From Deltaproteobacteria bacterium (GTDB taxonomy: Bacteria; Desulfobacterota; Desulfobulbia; Desulfobulbales; Desulfobulbaceae): DNA of 5,008 nt. The DNA lies in NCBI GenBank assembly GCA_013151365.1, contig JAADIK010000141.1:12003-17010 (forward strand), given 5' to 3'. The notes under the pieces were generated by a model, which did no database searches, was not told where the DNA came from, and saw only the letters and a program-made list of their open reading frames with translations. Positions within the stretch are counted from its first letter, which is position 1; each line of letters opens with the position of its first letter. This document shows, piece after piece, positions 1 through 4,102 of the stretch. The position numbers and the translations under genes were made by a program.

Positions 1-566
1 TGGCCGCGCAGATTCCCCGGTTTCTGCGTAACGGTAAACAGGCGGACGAGACCATGCGCGCGGTGACCTTCACGCTGCGTGAGCGGTTGGCTCTCGTTCC
101 GGTCGAGATCTGGCTGCTGTGGAAACTTCTGCTTATCGTCCTGCTGGCCATCTTCGTCCTTTCCGGCATCGGCCCGGACGTCTATTCATTCGCCGCGACC
201 TGGACCCGGGGTTCGGCGGCGGCCGTGGCAACGGTGCTGGCCATTCTGGCCGGGGCCATGGCGACCCCGATTCTGCTTCCCTGGATACCGGGCCGGCAAT
301 TCTGGCTCAAAGGCATGCAGGTCGGCGCCCTGACGGGCCTGGCCGCCGTTCTGTTGTCGAGCGGCCGCACCAACATGATCGGCGACCTCGGCCTCTGGGT
401 CTGGACCGTTGTCATTGCCTCGTACCTGGCCATGAACTTCACCGGCTCGACGCCCTACACGTCACTCTCCGGGGTTGAAAAAGAGATGCGGCGGGGCCTG
501 CCCCTGCAGATCGGGGGGGCGGTGCTGGCCCTGGTTCTATGGGTCGCCGCGCCATTCACAGGTTAG
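1..566 (+). CDS. hgcA: HgcA C-terminal membrane domain (mercury methylation corrinoid protein), 5'-truncated by window
   Basis: The frame is open from base 3 and gives 187 residues; the ATG at base 54 is internal, not the start. HgcA is a corrinoid iron-sulfur-like protein of about 340 residues that transfers a methyl group to Hg(II). Its cobalamin-binding N-terminal domain, with the Asn-(Val/Ile)-Trp-Cys-Ala cap helix, lies upstream and is not visible. Here a soluble linker with RAVTFTLRERLALVPVE (visible residues 19-35) leads into five hydrophobic segments at roughly 35-56, 72-93, 104-120, 129-145 and 166-184. Between segments four and five is the polar loop AMNFTGSTPYTSLSGVEKEM (143-162), which I recognise as typical of the HgcA/CdhD-like family tail. 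Five TM helices match the known HgcA membrane domain, and the gene is directly followed by hgcB, its obligate partner. The identification rests on the membrane half plus context, because the diagnostic cap helix is off-window. Confidence 0.9.
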   Translation, partial: AAQIPRFLRNGKQADETMRAVTFTLRERLALVPVEIWLLWKLLLIVLLAIFVLSGIGPDVYSFAATWTRGSAAAVATVLAILAGAMATPILLPWIPGRQFWLKGMQVGALTGLAAVLLSSGRTNMIGDLGLWVWTVVIASYLAMNFTGSTPYTSLSGVEKEMRRGLPLQIGGAVLALVLWVAAPFTG

Positions 567-569
567 GAG
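565..569 (+). promoter_or_regulatory. Ribosome binding site of hgcB overlapping the hgcA stop codon
   Basis: AGGAG at 565-569 shares bases with the TAG stop of hgcA (564-566) and sits 9 bases before the ATG at 579. The overlap suggests that ribosomes finishing hgcA help start hgcB (translational coupling), which would keep the two proteins in step. The coupling is inferred; the spacing is seen. Confidence 0.75.
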
Positions 570-578
570 ATTATAACG

Positions 579-872
579 ATGAAAAACTTCAGATACATGG
601 ACGGCGCGGCTATTCTCAAGCTCGATCGCGAGGCATGCGTGGGCTGCGGGATGTGCGTTACGGTCTGTCCGCACCGCATTTTCGGGCTGCGGGACAAAAA
701 GGCCGAGATCCTTGATTACAATGCCTGCATGGAGTGCGGGGCCTGTGCCAATAATTGCCCGGTTGCGGCCATTTATGTCAATCCCGACGACGGCTGCGGC
801 TGCGCGGCCTATATCATCAACAGCTGGATCGCCAAGGTCAAAGGATCTTCCGTCCCGGTCTGCGGCTGCTGA
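579..872 (+). CDS. hgcB: HgcB, 2[4Fe-4S] ferredoxin partner of HgcA in mercury methylation
   Basis: The protein has 97 residues; known HgcB proteins are about 95. It carries two CxxCxxCxxxC cluster motifs: Cys20/23/26/30 (CVGCGMCVTVC) and Cys50/53/56/60 (CMECGACANNC), each followed by Pro, as in bacterial 2[4Fe-4S] ferredoxins. After these comes GCGCAAYIINSW with Cys73 and Cys75; the Cys before AA aligns with the extra conserved Cys of HgcB that is needed for methylation. The protein ends in Cys95-Gly96-Cys97. HgcB is known to reduce the HgcA corrinoid to the Co(I) state, and its tail cysteines are proposed to bind or deliver Hg(II). The tail here is Cys-Gly-Cys instead of the adjacent Cys pair I recall as typical, and there is one additional Cys at 73. 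It starts 12 bases after the hgcA stop, so it is cotranscribed. The ferredoxin start MKNFRYMDG and the cysteine tail separate it from ordinary ferredoxins. Confidence 0.93.
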   Translation: MKNFRYMDGAAILKLDREACVGCGMCVTVCPHRIFGLRDKKAEILDYNACMECGACANNCPVAAIYVNPDDGCGCAAYIINSWIAKVKGSSVPVCGC

Positions 873-911
873 GGCGCAATTGCCAAGACGCGCCCGGCCG
901 GGACCGGAGCC

Positions 912-2102
912 CTATGTCCGTTGCGCGACCTCCCGGGCCCGGGTCCGGCTGCCCGTTCTGATCATGGCGGCGGCCACCATGCTCAAGATCAGAACGATCA
1001 CGCCGATGATAAAAAACGACCATTTCAGACCGAGCTGATCCATGCTGACGCCGGCCCCCATCGCCCCCAGGAACACACCGCAGCTCATCGCCAGGCTGAA
1101 CACGCCCATCATGGACCCCTGGCCGTAATCCCTCCCGTCTTCCGTGGCCAGCGCCCCCAAAACCGGCCAGATCAGGGCGTCGCCCATGCCGAGGATCACA
1201 AACAGCACGAACAGCCACCAGAAATTCGCGGCCAGCGGCACCAGGCACATGACACAGCTGATGATCACGGAACCGATCCGGAGAAGCGTGACCTTGTCGC
1301 GACTGTCGGCCATCCTGCCGCCCGATGTCTGCAGCAGGGCACTCACAAGCGTCCGGCAGGCAATGATGATGCCGATTTGCATACCGCTGGCATGGAACCA
1401 CCGGTCCATGAGCAGAGGCAGGAAGGCCATGGTCGGCACCATGATCATCATCGTGGCCATCCGGGCCAGCAGGATGCCGCCGGTCCGGCGGCTGGCTAGC
1501 ATGCTCCGCAACGCCTTGAGAATCCCCGGACGCGGGCGCTTGACGGCCTTGTCCTGCAGGCGGGGCATCTGGAACAGCACCAGTAACAGGGCCATAAAGC
1601 TTAAGGCCGCCATGGCGTAAAAAGCCGAGGCCATCCCCCAGAGGTCGGAGAAAAAACCGCCGAGCAACGGCCCGCCCCCGATACCGGTAAAGATGGCGAC
1701 ATTCAGCATCCCCATATAACGGCCTTCCTGGCCAAGCGGCGCCATATCGCTGACATAAGCCATGGCAATGGGCACGATCATGGCCGACCCCACGCCGTGG
1801 AAGGCACGGATAAAAACCAGGTTGGCAACCGAAGTGGCCTGCGGCAGGGCAAGCCCGACCATGGTATAAATCAGCAGACCGCCGATCAGAAAACCTTTCC
1901 GGCCCCAATGGTCCGAGAGACTGCCGACAATGGGCTGAAAGATGCCGCGGGTAATGGAGAAAGCGGCAATTATGGAACCGAGGGCCAGGCCGCCGGCCCC
2001 CAGGCTGACGGCAAAGATCGGCATGATCGGCGCGATGATGCCGATGCCGAACAGGGCGATCATGACGGCCAGGAGCAGGGTGACCAGTATCTGTTTTTTC
2101 AT
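912..2102 (-). CDS. MFS multidrug-type efflux transporter (DHA1/TetA-like, 12 TM)
   Basis: This 396-residue protein is hydrophobic throughout, with about 12 membrane segments and a basic central loop (about 182-208), the normal size and layout for a 12-TM drug:H+ antiporter. MFS motif A is clear at 60-70 (GSLSDHWGRKG), between TM2 and TM3. The antiporter motif C, G-x8-G-x3-GP-x2-GG, is matched exactly at 131-149 (G131, G140, G144-P145, G148-G149) in TM5; motif C marks exporters rather than uptake carriers. A weaker motif A repeat lies at 261-270 (GGRMADSRDK). It acts in the inner membrane; the substrate cannot be read from sequence. The gene converges on hgcB with only 39 bases between and is divergent from the nitroreductase gene. 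The ATG has no clear Shine-Dalgarno sequence (TTTCTTT lies directly before it), but the start MKKQILVTLL fits a normal TM1 and no better start is seen. Confidence 0.9.
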   Translation of the reverse strand: MKKQILVTLLLAVMIALFGIGIIAPIMPIFAVSLGAGGLALGSIIAAFSITRGIFQPIVGSLSDHWGRKGFLIGGLLIYTMVGLALPQATSVANLVFIRAFHGVGSAMIVPIAMAYVSDMAPLGQEGRYMGMLNVAIFTGIGGGPLLGGFFSDLWGMASAFYAMAALSFMALLLVLFQMPRLQDKAVKRPRPGILKALRSMLASRRTGGILLARMATMMIMVPTMAFLPLLMDRWFHASGMQIGIIIACRTLVSALLQTSGGRMADSRDKVTLLRIGSVIISCVMCLVPLAANFWWLFVLFVILGMGDALIWPVLGALATEDGRDYGQGSMMGVFSLAMSCGVFLGAMGAGVSMDQLGLKWSFFIIGVIVLILSMVAAAMIRTGSRTRAREVAQRT

Positions 2103-2161
2103 AAAGAAATCGCTTACACTAAGCCGTAGCCGGACAATTATTTAATCCAGGGGGTTCGCGC

Positions 2162-2225
2162 AAAAATAACTTTCCATTTTCGCTCCTGGATACGAAAATG
2201 GGAAGTTATATGTTAAGTTATTTTT
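2162..2225. repeat. 17-bp inverted repeat with a third partial copy of the arm (possible IS end relic or operator)
   Basis: The left arm 2166-2182 (ATAACTTTCCATTTTCG) pairs with 2193-2209 (CGAAAATGGGAAGTTAT) at 16 of 17 positions, and the exception is a T-G wobble; the loop is 10 bases. A second, overlapping match pairs 2162-2172 (AAAAATAACTT) with 2215-2225 (AAGTTATTTTT). Thus AAGTTAT occurs twice on the plus strand, 12 bases apart, and once inverted. No run of T follows the stem on either strand, and both flanking genes start rather than end here, so it is not a normal terminator. Reiterated short repeats around AAAGTTATTTTT recall, from memory only, the multiple terminal repeats of some IS21-family elements. 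An operator for a dimeric repressor is the main alternative. Confidence 0.75.
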
Positions 2226-2273
2226 AAGCGGGTACCAAGGGTGATTCAGCCAACGACCTTTCAAACCAGAGCA

Positions 2274-2279
2274 AGGAGG
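2274..2279 (+). promoter_or_regulatory. Ribosome binding site deciding the nitroreductase start
   Basis: AGGAGG at 2274-2279 is followed by two in-frame ATG codons, at 2282 and 2285. The first is only 2 bases away, too close for normal initiation; the second is 5 bases away and is preferred. Confidence 0.7.
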
Positions 2280-2284
2280 ACATG

Positions 2285-2803
2285 ATGAACCAGAAACTTG
2301 ACGTGATTTTTTCCCGGCGCAGTGTCCGGCAGTACCGGGAGCAGGAGATTCCGGACGAGATGATCAATGATCTTCTTGAAGCGGGCATGGCGGCCCCGTC
2401 GGCAATGGCCAAGGACCCCTGGCATTTCATTGTTATCAAAAACAAGGGAACCCTGCAGAAACTGGCGGATGTCCTGACCCACGGCCAGATGTTGCGGCAG
2501 GCGCCGGCGGCATTTGTCGTCTGTGGCGATATCACCAGGGCCCATGGTCAACTTGAATCCTATATGTTACAGGATCTAAGCGCGGCCGTTGAAAACATCC
2601 TGATCGCCGCCAATATCCTGGGGCTCGGAACCTGCTGGCTGGGCATTCATCCCCGGTCGGAGCGGATGGCCGGTATCTCTGAACTCTTCAATCTGCCGGA
2701 AAACATCATCCCCATGTGCGGCATCGCCATGGGCTGGCCGCTTGCCCCGCCCCCGGCCCGCACCCGCTTCAACGCCGACCGGGTACACAGGGATACGTGG
2801 TAA
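2285..2803 (+). CDS. Nitroreductase-family FMN-dependent oxidoreductase
   Basis: The protein has 172 residues (173 if the ATG at 2282 is used), typical of the short nitroreductase subfamily. The fold's signatures are in order: an N-terminal FMN-phosphate-binding stretch RRSVRQY (11-17), the APSAMAKDPWHFIVI segment (37-51) that contacts FMN, QDLSAAVENILIAANILGLG (96-115) forming the dimer core helix, TCWLGI (116-121), and the end GWP...R followed by RFNADRVHRDTW (161-172). Such soluble homodimers use NAD(P)H to reduce nitroaromatics, quinones or flavins, and the subfamily's native substrates are mostly unknown. Many anaerobes carry several copies. It is divergent from the MFS exporter, which could mean shared control by a xenobiotic or redox signal; that is inference. 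It converges on the gene at 2915-3193, with no strong terminator between them. Confidence 0.88.
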   Translation: MNQKLDVIFSRRSVRQYREQEIPDEMINDLLEAGMAAPSAMAKDPWHFIVIKNKGTLQKLADVLTHGQMLRQAPAAFVVCGDITRAHGQLESYMLQDLSAAVENILIAANILGLGTCWLGIHPRSERMAGISELFNLPENIIPMCGIAMGWPLAPPPARTRFNADRVHRDTW

Positions 2804-2914
2804 AATACCTGAACCCGTGACGGCCTGAGGTGTATTCCATGCAACATGGGAAATTTATTGTATTATTGCTAAATAAACGCATTCTCAGGTCTTCACCGCG
2901 CCGCCTCGCCGACG

Positions 2915-3193
2915 CTAATCGGCCTTCCCCCTCTTCTGCGCCTGTTCGATCAGTTCCGACAGGGAAAGAATCTTCGGTTTGACGGGTTTGCCGAAGGCAT
3001 CCCGCCATTCATCGGGGCTGAGGTCCCGGCGGAGAAATTCTTCGACCTGAAAGTAATGGAACCAGCAGTCAAGGGTCTTGAAGCAGGGCAGGCCGAAGTT
3101 TTCCGTCCGGCAGTAGGCAAAGTGAATCTGGTGGCCAAGCCGGGGACATCTGATCTGGAAGTTATCATCCGGCGGCGTGCTGATCGGTTTCAT
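2915..3193 (-). CDS. Small four-cysteine hypothetical protein (92 aa)
   Basis: I cannot assign a named family. The 92-residue soluble protein has four cysteines at 16, 28, 37 and 43 (RCPRLGHQ, AYCRTE, LPCFKTLDCW), spacing C-x11-C-x8-C-x5-C, within an aromatic-rich core that also holds His21 and His24. This could bind a zinc ion or an iron-sulfur cluster, but no known motif is matched. An acidic middle (EEFLRRDLSPDEW) and a charged C-terminal helix (LSLSELIEQAQKRGK) follow; there is no signal peptide or membrane segment. The frame runs upstream to a TTG at 3286, but the ATG at 3193 has GGAGG 8 bases before it, while the TTG has no ribosome binding site, so the shorter form is chosen. It is a single gene, convergent with the nitroreductase. 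The Cys/His core and strong ribosome site argue that it is real. Confidence 0.75.
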   Translation of the reverse strand: MKPISTPPDDNFQIRCPRLGHQIHFAYCRTENFGLPCFKTLDCWFHYFQVEEFLRRDLSPDEWRDAFGKPVKPKILSLSELIEQAQKRGKAD

Positions 3194-3201
3194 ATAACAA
3201 T

Positions 3202-3206
3202 CCTCC
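3202..3206 (-). promoter_or_regulatory. Ribosome binding site deciding the start of the four-cysteine gene
   Basis: CCTCC on the plus strand reads GGAGG on the minus strand, 8 bases before the ATG at 3193. It makes that ATG the start and leaves the 31-codon in-frame extension upstream as probable leader. Confidence 0.75.
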
Positions 3207-3279
3207 GGGTATCGTTCATCAGGCAAAATCCGACACCACTGTTCTTTCTCGGATTGACCCGTGATTTTTGCAACCAAGA

Positions 3280-3326
3280 GTGACAATCTACGTCAAAGAT
3301 GCCACTTTGTGACCTCTTTTTGTCAC
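3280..3326. promoter_or_regulatory. Two tandem GTGAC/GTCAC dyads, possible operator
   Basis: GTGAC (3280-3284) with GTCAA (3292-3296), spacer 7, and GTGAC (3309-3313) with GTCAC (3322-3326), spacer 8, lie about 87 to 133 bases upstream of the four-cysteine gene start. Two similar half-site pairs in tandem suggest a regulator site. The spacing does not fit the CRP/FNR pattern TGTGA-N6-TCACA, so no regulator is named. Confidence 0.3.
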
Positions 3327-3439
3327 TTTCCTATCTTGCCTCCTTGCCGGGACCTCAACGGCAAAAAAAAATCCAATTATTCCGGCTAATTCGTATTGAA
3401 TTCCCGTTCAGCCTTAACAGGCGGAATTACCGTTGTTAT

Positions 3440-3453
3440 CGCCGCCCGCCTTT
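3440..3453 (+). repeat. 14-base direct repeat, copy 1
   Basis: CGCCGCCCGCCTTT occurs here and, identically, at 4041-4054. The two copies flank the three-CxxC gene, with starts 601 bases apart. The sequence is low in complexity, so it may be chance. Confidence 0.5.
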
Positions 3454-3608
3454 CTTGACGATAAAGGTTATCAGAAACATGACAACTCTTTGAAAAGGTT
3501 AGGCTTCCTTAAATACGGAATGAAAATTGCAGCGTTCCCGGTAACGGCCTCTTCTCTTATTGCCGCCTCAACCATGAAATCCGCTCAACAACGAATCGGA
3601 GGACAATC

Positions 3609-4031
3609 ATGGACGCAATTGACAAACTGGGACTGCTGGCAAATCTGCAAGGCGAGTCCTGCGAACTCAACCATGGCCCCGAACCCCGCCGGGAAAAACA
3701 TCCTGCCGTTGATTACATTATTCAGCCCTTTGGCTACAATGTAAACGAAATAGAGGAGGTCTCCGTGCGGGAGATGCTGGTACCCGTTTGCGCGGAGTGC
3801 GCGGAGGCCTTGCAGGGTGATGAGTGGACTCTGTTCTACTGCTTTGAATGTTGCAGCAGCCACTGGATCTACCGGGCATTTGCCAGGAACCGCTACCGTC
3901 ATCACATCCTCTGGCTGAAGGGCTGCCCGGAATGCGCCTCTGAATTTGCCGGGCTGTACTTCAGCGACCTCAAGTCCATTGTCGAGGTACCCCATTTTAT
4001 GACCCGGCTGACGATTGCCGAGGTCGCCTGA
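3609..4031 (+). CDS. Cysteine-rich hypothetical protein with three CxxC pairs (140 aa)
   Basis: I do not recognise the family. The ATG has GGAGG at 3598-3602, 6 bases upstream, so the start is firm. The 140-residue protein has eight cysteines: Cys18, then CAEC (61-64), CFECC (78-82) and CPEC (106-109). The three CxxC pairs plus HH at 98-99 suggest a zinc-ribbon or treble-clef-like metal site; two pairs would bind one ion and the third could bind another with His. The N-terminal 55 residues lack cysteine clusters apart from Cys18 and are acidic around NEIEEVSVREM. There is no signal peptide or membrane helix, so a cytosolic role is likely, perhaps nucleic-acid or protein binding; that is inference from the zinc-like pattern only. 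It is monocistronic here, converges on the UXS gene, and is flanked by a 14-base direct repeat. Confidence 0.75.
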   Translation: MDAIDKLGLLANLQGESCELNHGPEPRREKHPAVDYIIQPFGYNVNEIEEVSVREMLVPVCAECAEALQGDEWTLFYCFECCSSHWIYRAFARNRYRHHILWLKGCPECASEFAGLYFSDLKSIVEVPHFMTRLTIAEVA

Positions 4032-4040
4032 CACGCACGC

Positions 4041-4054
4041 CGCCGCCCGCCTTT
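4041..4054 (+). repeat. 14-base direct repeat, copy 2
   Basis: This is identical to 3440-3453. Here its 3' half also forms the left arm of the stem at 4047-4088, so its conservation could reflect hairpin function rather than duplication. Confidence 0.5.
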
Positions 4055-4088
4055 GACTCCGGGGCCGTCAAGAGAGGGCCAAAGGCGG
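4047..4088. terminator. Possible bidirectional terminator stem between convergent genes
   Basis: CCGCCTTTG (4047-4055) is perfectly complementary to CAAAGGCGG (4080-4088). The 24-base loop contains a further weak GGCC/GGCC pairing (4063-4066 with 4077-4080). Its position, 16 bases after the three-CxxC gene and 14 bases from the UXS stop, fits a shared terminator. No T-run follows on either strand, so the intrinsic-terminator call is weak. Confidence 0.4.
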
Positions 4089-4102
4089 CGAAGCGACCGG
4101 CG

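Larger units (their letters stand above)
2103..2284. promoter_or_regulatory. Divergent intergenic control region between the MFS exporter and nitroreductase genes
   Basis: The two genes are transcribed away from each other across this AT-richer stretch, so both promoters must lie here or overlap. On the minus strand TTGCGC and AATAAT (15-base spacer) are a possible but suboptimal sigma-70 pair for the exporter. No convincing -35/-10 pair is visible for the nitroreductase. The centre is filled by a long inverted repeat, described separately, which could act as an operator, a leader hairpin or a mobile-element relic. Confidence 0.5.
3194..3608. other. 415-base gene-free divergent region
   Basis: This lies between the divergent four-cysteine gene (minus strand) and three-CxxC gene (plus strand), so it should hold both promoters. 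The short open frames inside it lack ribosome binding sites and recognisable composition. It contains the GTGAC/GTCAC dyads at 3280-3326, a 6-bp stem TTGCCG/CGGCAA (3344-3349 with 3359-3364) followed by a run of A on the plus strand, a short AATTCC/GGAATT dyad near 3400-3427, and one copy of a 14-base direct repeat at 3440-3453. I find no convincing sigma-70 or sigma-54 promoter and no RNA gene that I recognise. Confidence 0.6.

Noticed and set aside
873..930. Terminator between hgcB and the MFS gene (GCGCAA/TTGCGC pairing and the CCCGGCCGGG palindrome)
   Set aside because: The outer stem is only 6 bp around a 41-base loop, the inner palindrome has no loop, and no T-run follows on either strand.
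921..1499. Plus-strand open frame opposite the MFS gene
   Set aside because: It is a His/Gln/Pro-rich antisense shadow with no ribosome binding site or motif.
838..1908. Long minus-strand open frame (356 codons) in another frame of the MFS gene region
   Set aside because: It overlaps the MFS gene almost fully in a shifted frame, gives Arg/Gly/Pro/His-rich low-complexity protein typical of GC-rich shadow frames, and has no family motif.
2824..2889. Terminator after the nitroreductase gene (CCATG-CAA-CATGG hairpin and CCTGAG/CTCAGG)
   Set aside because: The inner stem is 5 bp with a 3-base loop followed by mixed AT sequence rather than a T-run; the outer 6-bp pairing spans 54 bases. Too weak to call.
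3308..3327. CRP/FNR-type site TGTGA...TCAC
   Set aside because: The gap between half-sites is 10 bases, not 6, so it does not fit the CRP/FNR helical geometry.
3344..3372. TTGCCG/CGGCAA stem next to a run of A as a terminator
   Set aside because: The A-run follows the stem on the plus strand, and on the minus strand the T-run precedes the stem, so neither direction has the stem-then-T order of an intrinsic terminator.
3299..3493. Possible 64-aa plus-strand gene in the gene-free region
   Set aside because: There is no ribosome binding site before its ATG and no recognisable protein features; the sequence looks like random translation of an intergenic region.
3490..3515. TTGAAA ... TAAATA as a sigma-70 promoter for the three-CxxC gene
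   Set aside because: The spacer is 14 bases, well short of 16-18, and the -10 match is poor.
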